Below are positions 1-6,813 of a DNA stretch of 7,360 nt, in pieces. Under the pieces are notes generated by a model, which was given only the letters and a program-made list of their open reading frames with translations, did not search any database and had not been told where the DNA came from. The DNA lies in NCBI GenBank assembly GCA_964466155.1, contig CAYXMY010000129.1, forward strand, positions 1 to 7,360, read 5' to 3'. Numbering within the stretch: position 1 is the first letter of the stretch; every line of letters begins with the position of its first letter. The DNA comes from Caenibius sp964466155. GTDB taxonomy: Bacteria; Pseudomonadota; Alphaproteobacteria; Sphingomonadales; Sphingomonadaceae. A program made the position numbers and the translations under genes.

Positions 1-1
1 G

Positions 2-1228
2 CGCACCGCTGTGCATATGCTGACGCTGACCGCCACCCCCATCCCGCGCACCTTGCAGATGGCGATGTCGGGCCTGCGCGAACTGTCGACCATCCAGACC
101 CCACCCGTGGATCGCCTGGCGGTGCGGACTTATGTCATGGAATGGGATGATATGGTGATGCGCGAGGCCTTGCTGCGCGAACATCATCGCGGCGGACAAA
201 GCTTCATCGTCGTGCCTCGTATCGCCGACCTTCCCGAGATTGAGGAATGGCTACACAACACCGTGCCCGAAATCAACCACGTCACCGCGCACGGGCAGAT
301 GAGCCCCGGTGAGGTCGAGGAACGGATGAGCGCGTTCTACGAACGCAAATACGATGTCCTGCTTTCGACCACTATTGTCGAAAGCGGGCTGGATATTCCA
401 TCCGCCAATACGATCATCATCCACCGCGCTGACCGGTTCGGCCTGGCCCAGCTTTACCAGTTGCGCGGGCGCGTCGGCCGCTCGAAACTGCGCGCCTACG
501 CCTATCTGACGTATCCGCGCGACCGTGCGCTGAGCGAAGTGGCGGAAAAGCGGCTCAAGGTTTTGGGAGATCTCGATACGCTGGGGGCGGGTTTCCAGCT
601 CGCCAGCCACGATCTCGATATTCGCGGCGCCGGCAATCTCCTGGGTGACGAGCAATCGGGCCATATCCGCGAAGTCGGCTTCGAACTCTACCAGTCGATG
701 CTGGAGGACGCGATCCTTGCCGCTAAAGCGGGCGACATCGGGCTGGAGCGTGAGACCAGCGGCCTTTCACCGCAAATCACCGTCGACGCGCCGATTCAGA
801 TTCCAGAGGAATACGTGCCCGATCTGGCAGTCCGCATGGCGCTCTATCGCCGGCTCAACGATGCCAGGGACAAGGCCGAGATCGAGGCCCTGGCCGCCGA
901 AATGATCGACCGTTTCGGCCCCCTGCCCGAGTCCACGGCCAATCTGGTGAAGCTGATTGAAATCAAGCATCAGGCCATCGAAGCCCACATCGCCAAGATC
1001 GATGTCGGCGCGCGCGGCACGCTGGTGAGCTTCCACAACGATATGTTCCCCGATCCCGCGGGGCTGATCGCTTATGTAGAGCGGTTGAAGGACACGGCAA
1101 AATTGCGCCCGGATATGAAACTGGCGATCAACCGCGCCTGGCGCGATCCCGGGAGCCGCCTCAACGGCCTGTTCCAATTGACCAAAGGATTGTCAGGCAT
1201 CGCCCGCAAATCGCGCAAGTCAGCCTGA
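2..1228 (+). CDS. mfd: Transcription-repair coupling factor Mfd, C-terminal part (5' end outside the window)
   Basis: Mfd is a cytoplasmic ATP-dependent DNA translocase. It pushes stalled RNA polymerase off damaged template and recruits UvrA for strand-specific excision repair. The reading frame is open from the left edge, so only the last 408 residues are visible; the GTG and ATG codons near base 11 are internal, not starts. The fragment opens in helicase motif III (LTATPIPRTL). The second RecA-like domain follows, with STTIVESGLDIPSAN and QLYQLRGRVGRS (motifs V and VI). Next comes the TRG translocation region, including FQLASHDLDIRGAGNLLG, shared with RecG. The last part, from roughly fragment residue 255, is the Mfd C-terminal regulatory domain (IPEEYVPDLAVRMALYRRLN), which separates Mfd from RecG. 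The UvrB-like and RNA-polymerase-binding domains would lie upstream of the window. The gene ends in TGA and faces the EAL gene, 49 bases away. Nothing suggests damage within the visible part. Confidence 0.97.
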   Translation, partial: RTAVHMLTLTATPIPRTLQMAMSGLRELSTIQTPPVDRLAVRTYVMEWDDMVMREALLREHHRGGQSFIVVPRIADLPEIEEWLHNTVPEINHVTAHGQMSPGEVEERMSAFYERKYDVLLSTTIVESGLDIPSANTIIIHRADRFGLAQLYQLRGRVGRSKLRAYAYLTYPRDRALSEVAEKRLKVLGDLDTLGAGFQLASHDLDIRGAGNLLGDEQSGHIREVGFELYQSMLEDAILAAKAGDIGLERETSGLSPQITVDAPIQIPEEYVPDLAVRMALYRRLNDARDKAEIEALAAEMIDRFGPLPESTANLVKLIEIKHQAIEAHIAKIDVGARGTLVSFHNDMFPDPAGLIAYVERLKDTAKLRPDMKLAINRAWRDPGSRLNGLFQLTKGLSGIARKSRKSA

Positions 1229-1257
1229 CAGGCGGCTTCGCCTGCCCGCAAATGGGC
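1229..1257. terminator. Two small hairpins in the mfd / EAL gene convergent gap
   Basis: The 49-base gap between two convergent stop codons holds a perfect 6-bp hairpin directly after the mfd stop (CAGGCG, loop GCTT, CGCCTG, 1229-1244). A 4-bp one follows, GCCC/GGGC at 1244-1257. The two share base 1244, so they could not both form fully. Neither is followed by a T run on either strand, so this is not a standard intrinsic terminator. They may help stop transcription or protect 3' ends of one or both genes, but this is inferred only from position. Confidence 0.25.
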
Positions 1258-1277
1258 CGAGGGCAGAAACGCCGAAG

Positions 1278-2594
1278 TCAGAAACGGGCAAAGTCGCGGA
1301 ACGCTTCGGCCGTCAGCGGCCCGGCGCGCAGGAAGCCCTGATAATAATCGCATCCCTCGTTCGCGATCAGCTTACGCTGATCCTCGTTCTCGATCCCTTC
1401 GGCGATCACCTTGAGATCGAGCGCCTTGGCCATGGCCAGAATGCCGCGCAGCACCGCCAGATCGCGCGGATCGTCAAGCACATCGTCCACCATGATGCGA
1501 TCAAGCTTGAGATAGTGCAGCGGCAGAAGCTTGAGATAGCGGAAGTTGCAGAATCCTGCGCCGAAATCGTCGAGCGCGATGCGAATCCCGATATCGCGCA
1601 GGCGGCGCAGCGCAAGCGCCGATTCCTTCAGATCGCTGACCAGCGATTGCTCGGTGATTTCCAGAGTCAGGCGGTCGGGGGAAAAGCCCGCCTCGACCAC
1701 TGCCGCGGCGATGCTGTTGGCAAACGATGTCGCCGCCAGATCCACCGCAGTGACGTTCAGCGACAAGCGCAAGGGGTCCGGCCAATCGGCGGCTCCTGCC
1801 AGCGCCCGCATCGCAATATGATGGGATAGCTGCGCCACATGCTCCGCCCGCTCCGCGATTGCGAACAGCGTGCCTGCCCCGATCGAACCCAGTTCAGGAT
1901 GATTCCAGCGTGCCAGGGCTTCCGCCCCGACAATGCGGTCATCGTCGGCCGCGAATTGCGGTTGATAGACGATGGTGATCTCGTCACGATCCAGCGCACC
2001 AAGAAGATCGGCTTCCAATTGCCGCACACTGCGGCCGGACAGGGCCATATCGCCATCGGCCCACAATATCCGCCCTGCGATGTTGCGCTGCGCCCGTGCG
2101 AGCGTTTCAGCCAACCGGTCGACGACAGTGCCGTATTCTTCATCCGGCACCGCGCGAATCACGGCCACGCGCGGCCACAGGCGCACGGCCCCCCCGCCCT
2201 GTAGATTCGCGATAGGCTTGGCGATGGTTTCCGCGAGAGCCTCACCCAGCCACTGCCAGCGTTCGCGGCTGCAATTCCCGTTCATCGCAAGCAGGAAACT
2301 GCTGCCCCCCAGGCGCGCGGCAATCCATTCGCCGGTCAATTCATCCTCGGCGAATCGCAACAACCGCGCCGCGACTTCCATGAGCGCCGCATCGCCGACT
2401 TGCTCCCCATAGGCGAGGTTGACCGTTTCAAACCGCCGCAACCCCAGCATCAACGCATGGATCGGCGCGGATTCGCCCGCCGATTGCAAGCCATCCGCCC
2501 AATCCGAAAATCGCGCGCGAACGGCCTCTTCCGTCGAAAGACCCGTCAGAGGATCGCGTGCCTGCAAAGGAAGCTGAGCGTTTGAATTCGACAT
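1278..2594 (-). CDS. GGDEF-EAL protein, probable c-di-GMP phosphodiesterase with degenerate GGDEF domain
   Basis: 438 residues with no signal peptide or membrane segment, so probably cytoplasmic. Residues about 14-180 form a GGDEF-type domain: it starts with DPLTGL, but the active-site signature reads GGSSF (96-100), with both acidic residues replaced by serine, and the usual NDxxGH segment is also changed (NLAYGEQ). Diguanylate cyclase activity is therefore unlikely. Residues about 195-438 form an EAL domain with the expected catalytic set: E225 in EAL, N280, E312 and E315 in ExTE, D342-D343, K363, E399 in AEGIE and Q419. This predicts hydrolysis of c-di-GMP to pGpG, with the GGDEF part perhaps acting as a GTP sensor or dimer module, as known for some dual-domain proteins. 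There is no PAS, GAF or REC sensor. The start was chosen because the GGDEF domain begins only 13 residues later; the ribosome site upstream is weak. Diverges from nadK. Confidence 0.93.
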   Translation of the reverse strand: MSNSNAQLPLQARDPLTGLSTEEAVRARFSDWADGLQSAGESAPIHALMLGLRRFETVNLAYGEQVGDAALMEVAARLLRFAEDELTGEWIAARLGGSSFLLAMNGNCSRERWQWLGEALAETIAKPIANLQGGGAVRLWPRVAVIRAVPDEEYGTVVDRLAETLARAQRNIAGRILWADGDMALSGRSVRQLEADLLGALDRDEITIVYQPQFAADDDRIVGAEALARWNHPELGSIGAGTLFAIAERAEHVAQLSHHIAMRALAGAADWPDPLRLSLNVTAVDLAATSFANSIAAAVVEAGFSPDRLTLEITEQSLVSDLKESALALRRLRDIGIRIALDDFGAGFCNFRYLKLLPLHYLKLDRIMVDDVLDDPRDLAVLRGILAMAKALDLKVIAEGIENEDQRKLIANEGCDYYQGFLRAGPLTAEAFRDFARF

Positions 2595-2648
2595 AGTCTG
2601 CTCATAGCATGGCCGGATTAGGAATTCCTTCCCTTACCCCCGCATACA

Positions 2649-2677
2649 TTGCCAATTTTCAGCGTCGAACCTAGGGT
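2649..2677 (+). promoter_or_regulatory. Possible sigma70-type promoter for nadK
   Basis: In the 128-base divergent spacer, TTGCCA (2649-2654) and TAGGGT (2672-2677) are separated by 17 bases and point toward the NAD kinase gene, whose start lies about 45 bases downstream. The -35 match is good and the -10 match is modest (T, A and final T kept). The same spacer holds a 10-bp palindrome, AGGAATTCCT (2620-2629), closer to the EAL gene. I saw no clear promoter for the EAL gene on the other strand. Confidence 0.3.
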
Positions 2678-2707
2678 TTATGGCGATTGCAGTCCTGATG
2701 CCTGCAT

Positions 2708-2713
2708 GGGGAG
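2708..2713 (+). promoter_or_regulatory. Ribosome binding site that fixes the GTG start of nadK
   Basis: GGGGAG sits 9 bases before the GTG at 2723. The two nearby ATG codons (2698 and 2706) are in other frames, so this purine-rich site together with the conserved protein start supports GTG as the initiator. Confidence 0.6.
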
Positions 2714-2722
2714 ACGACACAA

Positions 2723-3511
2723 GTGACATTCAGGCACGATTTCCGGCACTTGGCGCTGGTTGCCTCGGAAGGCGAACGCGCGCAACGCGCCGCGCGGGAA
2801 CTGACTGACGCCGAAAGCTGGGTCCCGCTGGAAGAGGCCGCCGCCGTGGTCGTATTGGGTGGCGATGGCTTCATGCTGCATACCCTGCATCAGATGCTGG
2901 ATAGCGGGCGCCTGATTCCCGCATTCGGCATGAACCGCGGGACTGTCGGCTTCCTGATGAACCGGTTCGACACCGAAATAGGCTTGCGGGACCGGATCAA
3001 TATGTGCCGGTCGTTCAGCGTTTCCCCACTGATTATGGAAGCGACCACGCAGGACGGACGCACGCATATTTTCCGGGCGATCAACGAAGTCTCTCTCCTG
3101 CGTGAAACCCGGCAGACGGCCAAGATCGAAGTGACCGTCAACGGTAAAGTGCGAATCGAGGAACTGTTCTGCGACGGCATCCTGCTGGCGACGCCGGCGG
3201 GATCGACCGCCTACAACCTTTCAGCGAACGGGCCGATCCTCCCTCTCGATTCGAAGATGCTCGCCCTCACGCCGATCAGTCCGTTTCGCCCCCGCCGCTG
3301 GCGTGGTGCGATTCTGCCGGACTTCTCGCAAATCGAACTGCGCGTTCTCGAACCCGCCAAGCGCCCGGTGGCGGTCGTCGCCGATCAGAAGGAACTGCGC
3401 GACATCGCCAATGTGCGGCTGCGGATCGATCCGGAAACCGAACTGACCCTGCTGTTCGATCCCGGCCATAGCCTCGACGAACGGATCGTGACCGAGCAGT
3501 TCATCGCGTAA
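2723..3511 (+). CDS. nadK: NAD kinase
   Basis: Cytoplasmic enzyme that phosphorylates NAD to NADP with ATP, the only known route to NADP. 262 residues, a normal length for a short bacterial form. Key motifs are in order: GGDG at 46-49 (catalytic Asp48, phosphate binding), FGMNRGTVGFLMN around 68-80, the NE pair at 121-122 that binds NAD ribose, and DGILLATPAGSTAYNLSANG at 151-170, the conserved NAD-binding core. PISPFRPRRWRGAILP follows around 184-199, as is typical of alphaproteobacterial NAD kinases. The start is GTG with a good upstream purine site; no in-frame ATG lies just before it. After the TAA there is only a weak 5-bp hairpin (3528-3540) without a T tail, so read-through into the tRNA region is possible. 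No frameshift or lost motif is seen. Confidence 0.96.
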   Translation: MTFRHDFRHLALVASEGERAQRAARELTDAESWVPLEEAAAVVVLGGDGFMLHTLHQMLDSGRLIPAFGMNRGTVGFLMNRFDTEIGLRDRINMCRSFSVSPLIMEATTQDGRTHIFRAINEVSLLRETRQTAKIEVTVNGKVRIEELFCDGILLATPAGSTAYNLSANGPILPLDSKMLALTPISPFRPRRWRGAILPDFSQIELRVLEPAKRPVAVVADQKELRDIANVRLRIDPETELTLLFDPGHSLDERIVTEQFIA

Positions 3512-3556
3512 TCGCAATAATTTTCGCGTTTTGGCAAAACAAAGTCCCGGATGGGG

Positions 3557-3585
3557 TTGCCAAAGCAAACGCCGCTGCATATAGG
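3557..3585 (+). promoter_or_regulatory. Sigma70-type promoter of tRNA-Asn
   Basis: TTGCCA (3557-3562), a 17-base spacer, then TATAGG (3580-3585). A start near 3592 would give a 5' leader of about 23 nt before the mature tRNA at 3615. The bases after the -10 box are very GC-rich (CGCGGCC), like the discriminators of stable-RNA promoters under stringent control. That last point is inference from known stable-RNA promoters. Confidence 0.55.
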
Positions 3586-3614
3586 CGCGGCCTGCCCAGC
3601 GAAAGCCGGGCTGC

Positions 3615-3689
3615 TCCCCGATAGCTCAGCGGTAGAGCATTCGACTGTTAATCGAATGGCCGTAGGTTCGAATCCTACTCGGGGAGCCA
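3615..3689 (+). tRNA. tRNA-Asn (anticodon GTT)
   Basis: 75 bases fold into a full cloverleaf. The acceptor stem is TCCCCGA (3615-3621) with TCGGGGA (3679-3685). The D stem is GCTC/GAGC, and the anticodon stem TTCGA/TCGAA frames loop CTGTTAA with anticodon GTT at 3647-3649. The variable loop has 5 bases, the T stem is GTAGG/CCTAC and its loop TTCGAAT. The discriminator is G3686 and CCA is encoded (3687-3689). It reads the asparagine codons AAC and AAU. It has its own probable promoter and stands as a single tRNA gene, not in a cluster. Confidence 0.98.
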
Positions 3690-3757
3690 CTACCTTCTTA
3701 AAAACCCATATTTTCCGCGGGTTTGCGAGAATGGAATATCTCACATAAAAACATGGT

Positions 3758-3964
3758 GAGACATTCAACCGGCCGCCGTGAGCGGTACGTATCATCGAAA
3801 TCTTCGGTCTTCGATTGCATTTTTCAGCCTGCAAGCACAGCGCATTGCGGAGCATCGGAGATGCTGACCGCAGTCGCCTGCACCTCCTCCAGCAGCGCTC
3901 CTTTTCTTCACCCCCTTCTGACAAAAAAGCTGCTCGCAGCGCATAAGCCGCGAGCAGCTTTTTT
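3758..3964 (+). ncRNA. Candidate small RNA of about 200 nt (hypothesis)
   Basis: A possible promoter, TTGCGA (3723-3728), 17 bases, TAAAAA (3746-3751), would start RNA near 3758. The transcript would contain a 6-bp hairpin (3794-3815), a 13-pair hairpin (3844-3874), and then an apparently unpaired CACCTCCTCC (3881-3890). The first eight bases of that stretch match the 16S rRNA 3' anti-Shine-Dalgarno sequence. It would end at the strong T-tailed terminator (3923-3964). Exposed CCUCC motifs are known in several alphaproteobacterial small RNAs. I do not recognise a named family, and it is not tmRNA or SRP RNA by motif. The alternative is that this is only the 3' trailer of the tRNA-Asn transcript. 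The start is uncertain by tens of bases. Confidence 0.25.
3923..3964. terminator. Bidirectional intrinsic terminator between tRNA-Asn and secA
   Basis: A perfect inverted repeat: AAAAAAGCTGCTCGC (3923-3937), a 12-base loop, GCGAGCAGCTTTTTT (3950-3964). Each strand gives a 9-bp GC-rich stem followed by six T, so it works in both directions: for plus-strand RNA from the tRNA side and for secA, which ends 48 bases away on the minus strand. This is the clearest terminator in the window. Confidence 0.93.
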
Positions 3965-3969
3965 CTTGG

Positions 3970-4001
3970 GGCAAGGAGAGAGCTTCCCTCTCTCCGCTGC
4001 C
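3970..4001 (-). other. Hairpin in the secA 3' untranslated region
   Basis: GGAGAGAG (3975-3982) and CTCTCTCC (3988-3995) pair perfectly around a 5-base loop. A further GGCA/TGCC (3970-3973 with 3998-4001) closes the base across a small internal loop. It lies 11 bases beyond the secA stop codon and ahead of the main terminator, so it would be part of the secA mRNA 3' end. No T run follows. It may slow 3' exonucleases; that role is inferred. Confidence 0.5.
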
Positions 4002-4012
4002 ATACAATAGGC

Positions 4013-6775
4013 TCAGCCCATTGCGCCGTGGCAGTGCTTGTATTTCTTGCCCGAACCGCACGGACAGTCCGCATTGCGGCTGATGTCCATCCCCGCATAA
4101 GGATTGTCCGCACCCGCCGCGGATCTGGCTGGCTGGGCATCCTCCGGCGCGCGAAGCGTACCGAGAATCGCTTCCGAACCGGCCATCTCCCCGCCCGTTT
4201 CAGCCATCGCGCTCCACGGGTCGATATGGCCGGTGAGGAAATCGGGCAATTCCGGCAGCGGCGGCAGATCCCCGCCGAACATTGCCTGCGGGTCTTGCTG
4301 GATCTGCAACTCGCTGTTCATGAGGATACGCGTCACATCTTCCCGGATGGTTTCCAGCATCCGTTCGAACAGAGCGAAAGCTTCACGCTTGTATTCGTTA
4401 ATCGGCTGACTTTGCGCATAGGCGCGCAGAAAGACAACCTGACGCAGCGCATCGAGCGTGGCGAGGTGTTCTTTCCAGTGGTAATCGAGGCGGTCGAGCA
4501 GAACGCTCTTCTCCACTTGCCGCCACAGGCCCTCATCCGCAGCGGCCTGCTTGAGCGCCATCTTCTCGTCGGCAAGCTGGCTGAGACGTTCTTCCAGAAT
4601 TTCCGGCTCGAGAGCGTCTTCTTCCATCCATTCATCGAATGGAACATCAAGGCCGAGAAGGTCGGCCGTCCGTTCTTTGAGACCAGCGATATCCCACTGT
4701 TCCGGATATGAACCCGGCGGGCAGGCTTCCGCGACAAGTATATTCGCCGTATCGTGGCGCATATCGATGACGACATCGTCCACCGCTTCGGAATCCATGA
4801 TTTCCGCGCGTTGTTCGTAGATCACCTTGCGCTGATCGTTCATCACGTCATCGTATTCGACGACCTGCTTGCGGATGTCGTAGTTACGCGCTTCAACCTT
4901 CTTCTGCGCGGTTTCGATAGCCTTGGACAGCCAGCGCGAACCGATCGCCTCACCATCGGCAAGGTTGGAATTCATCATCTTCGCGAACAGCGTGTCAGGC
5001 CCGAAAATGCGCAGCAGATCGTCTTCGAGGCAGAGATAGAAACGCGAGAGGCCCGGATCGCCCTGACGGCCGGAACGGCCGCGCAACTGGTTGTCGATCC
5101 GGCGGCTTTCATGGCGCTCCGTGCCCAGAACGAACAGCCCGCCCGCTTCCAGAACCCGCTGCTTTTCCTGCGCGATCTCGCCCTTGAGCCGTTCCATGGC
5201 CGCTTCGCGCTCCGGCCCTTCGGGCATATCCTGCAATTCATCTTCCGCCCGGAATTCGAGATTGCCGCCAAGCTGAATATCGGTGCCGCGCCCGGCCATG
5301 TTGGTGGCGATAGTGACCGCACCGAGCCGACCGGCCTGCGCCACGATATGCGCTTCCATTTCGTGGAAGCGGGCGTTGAGCACATTGTGCTTCACGCCTT
5401 CCTTATTGAGGAATTCCGAAAGCAGTTCCGACTTTTCAATCGACACTGTGCCGACCAGCACCGGCTGCCCGATATCGTGCTTCTCCTTGATCGCCTTGGC
5501 GATAGCCTGGAACTTGTCCTGCGTGTTCTTGTAGAACTCGTCTTCCTCGTCGATCCGCTGGATGGGGAGATTGGTCGGGATCGTCACGACATTCATTTTA
5601 TAAATGTCGTAGAATTCGGCGGCTTCGGTGGCCGCCGTGCCAGTCATGCCCGAAAGCTTGGGATACATGCGGAAGTAGTTCTGATACGTGATCGACGCCA
5701 TGGTCTGGTTTTCCGGTTCGATCCGGACACCTTCCTTCGCTTCCACCGCCTGATGCAGACCGTTCGACCAGCGGCGCCCATCCATCATGCGGCCGGTGAA
5801 TTCATCGATGATGATGACCTTGCCTTCTTTGACGATGTAATCGATGTCGCGCTTGTACATCATGTTGGCGCGCAGGGCCTGATCCAGATGATGGACGACC
5901 TGCGTGTTTTCCACGTCGTAGAGATTTTCGGTTTCGAGAAGGCTGGCTGCGAGCAGGCGCTGCTCGATCACATCGACGCCTTCTTCCGTCAGCATGACGT
6001 TCTTGGTCTTCTCGTCCGCTTCGTAGAATTCGGGTTCGAGCGTTTTTACCACCGCGTCGATCGAGAGATAAAGCTCGGCCTTGTCATCGGTCGGACCCGA
6101 AATGATCAAGGGGGTACGCGCTTCATCGATCAGGATCGAGTCCACTTCGTCGATGATGGTGTAGTTGAACGCACGCTGGACCATCTGCTCACGCGAATGC
6201 TTCATATTGTCGCGCAGATAGTCGAAGCCGAATTCGCTGTTGGTGCCATAGGTGATGTCGGCGTCGTAAGCTGCGCGGCGCTCGTCCTCGCCCATATTCG
6301 GCAGGATCACGCCCACGGTCAAACCGAGGAAGCGATGCACCCGCCCCATCCATTCCGCATCGCGGCGGGCCAGATAGTCGTTGACGGTAACGACATGCAC
6401 ACCCTTGCCTTCGATGGCGTTGAGATAGGTCGCCAGCGTAGCGACCAGGGTCTTGCCTTCGCCGGTGCGCATTTCGGCGATTTCACCCCGATGCAGGACG
6501 ACGCCCCCGACCATCTGCACGTCGAAGTGGCGCATACCCAGAACGCGCCGGCTTGCCTCGCGCATCGTGGCGAAGGCTTCGGGCAGAATATCGTCCAGCG
6601 TCTTGCCACCGGCAAGCTGCTCGCGAAACTTGTCCGTCTGTGCGGCCAGTTCTTCATCGCTGAAGGTTTCCAGTTGCGGTTCGAGCGCATTGATCGTGTT
6701 GACGATCTTGTCGAGGGACTTGACGTAACGGTCGTTGGACGAACCGAAAAGGTTTTTGGCAATGGCGCCGAGCAT
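4013..6775 (-). CDS. secA: Preprotein translocase ATPase SecA
   Basis: SecA is the ATP-driven motor that pushes unfolded preproteins through the SecYEG channel; it cycles between cytosol and inner membrane. 920 residues, close to the 901 of E. coli. Nucleotide-binding domain 1 has Walker A in MRTGEGKT (102-109) and the DEVD box (209-212), followed by IDEARTPLIISG. The preprotein cross-linking region is about 225-370, then SGMTGTAATEAAEF. Nucleotide-binding domain 2 has TNMAGRGTDIQLGGN (491-505) and GTERHESRRIDNQLRGRSGR (551-570). The helical scaffold carries LLDRLDYHWKEHL. The tail ends in CPCGSGKKYKHCH, with C904, C906, C915 and H916 forming the zinc site used for SecB and ribosome contact. 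The ATG start gives the usual N terminus (MLGAIAKNLFGSSNDR) and has AGGA 8 bases upstream. All key residues are present. Its transcript ends at the bidirectional terminator. Confidence 0.98.
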   Translation of the reverse strand: MLGAIAKNLFGSSNDRYVKSLDKIVNTINALEPQLETFSDEELAAQTDKFREQLAGGKTLDDILPEAFATMREASRRVLGMRHFDVQMVGGVVLHRGEIAEMRTGEGKTLVATLATYLNAIEGKGVHVVTVNDYLARRDAEWMGRVHRFLGLTVGVILPNMGEDERRAAYDADITYGTNSEFGFDYLRDNMKHSREQMVQRAFNYTIIDEVDSILIDEARTPLIISGPTDDKAELYLSIDAVVKTLEPEFYEADEKTKNVMLTEEGVDVIEQRLLAASLLETENLYDVENTQVVHHLDQALRANMMYKRDIDYIVKEGKVIIIDEFTGRMMDGRRWSNGLHQAVEAKEGVRIEPENQTMASITYQNYFRMYPKLSGMTGTAATEAAEFYDIYKMNVVTIPTNLPIQRIDEEDEFYKNTQDKFQAIAKAIKEKHDIGQPVLVGTVSIEKSELLSEFLNKEGVKHNVLNARFHEMEAHIVAQAGRLGAVTIATNMAGRGTDIQLGGNLEFRAEDELQDMPEGPEREAAMERLKGEIAQEKQRVLEAGGLFVLGTERHESRRIDNQLRGRSGRQGDPGLSRFYLCLEDDLLRIFGPDTLFAKMMNSNLADGEAIGSRWLSKAIETAQKKVEARNYDIRKQVVEYDDVMNDQRKVIYEQRAEIMDSEAVDDVVIDMRHDTANILVAEACPPGSYPEQWDIAGLKERTADLLGLDVPFDEWMEEDALEPEILEERLSQLADEKMALKQAAADEGLWRQVEKSVLLDRLDYHWKEHLATLDALRQVVFLRAYAQSQPINEYKREAFALFERMLETIREDVTRILMNSELQIQQDPQAMFGGDLPPLPELPDFLTGHIDPWSAMAETGGEMAGSEAILGTLRAPEDAQPARSAAGADNPYAGMDISRNADCPCGSGKKYKHCHGAMG

Positions 6776-6783
6776 GGGCGTGT

Positions 6784-6787
6784 TCCT
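6784..6787 (-). promoter_or_regulatory. Ribosome binding site of secA
   Basis: AGGA on the minus strand, 8 bases before the ATG at 6775. It supports the chosen SecA start, which also matches the conserved N terminus of the family. Confidence 0.65.
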
Positions 6788-6813
6788 GTTGCTTTGTAAT
6801 GACGAAATACGAA

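Larger units (their letters stand above)
3690..4012. other. Hairpin-rich gap between tRNA-Asn and secA, no convincing protein gene
   Basis: The reading frames crossing this 323-base gap either run through the terminator stem or extend antisense into the tRNA, and none resembles a protein. What is here: a 6-bp AAACCC/GGGTTT repeat (3702-3724), which in minus-strand RNA would end in a short U run; an 11-bp repeat (3734-3744 with 3756-3766) with one mismatch; ATCGAA/TTCGAT (3794-3815); a 13-pair hairpin with a GGA loop and a 2-nt bulge (3844-3874); a pyrimidine-rich stretch (3881-3920); a strong terminator (3923-3964); and a further hairpin close to the secA stop (3970-4001). The left part may be tRNA trailer or a separate small RNA. 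Confidence 0.7.

Noticed and set aside
3528..3540. GTTTT-GGC-AAAAC as a terminator of nadK
   Set aside because: Only five AT-rich pairs with a 3-base loop and no T tail after it on the plus strand; too weak to call.
3615..3689. tRNA-Asn as an integration site for a mobile element
   Set aside because: I noticed no repeat of the tRNA 3' end elsewhere in the window, and no integrase gene; secA follows directly.
3881..3890. Minus-strand GGAGGAGGTG as a ribosome binding site for a hidden gene
   Set aside because: No ATG, GTG or TTG lies at a suitable distance downstream on the minus strand, so it does not start a protein.
3723..4010. A 95-codon plus-strand frame in the gap after the tRNA
   Set aside because: It starts with TTG, has no ribosome site, and is translated straight through both arms of the terminator (KKLLAAHKPRAAFFL), so it is not a credible protein.
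3385..4140. A 251-codon minus-strand frame crossing nadK, tRNA-Asn and the secA tail
   Set aside because: Its segment RVGFEPTAIRLTVECSTAEL is the well-known false translation of a tRNA antisense strand. It overlaps three real genes and the terminator.
4754..6799. A 681-codon open frame on the plus strand, antisense to secA
   Set aside because: It is the mirror of the SecA reading frame in GC-rich DNA. The product is rich in His, Asp, Arg, Phe and Val repeats without domain sense, whereas SecA on the other strand has every family motif.
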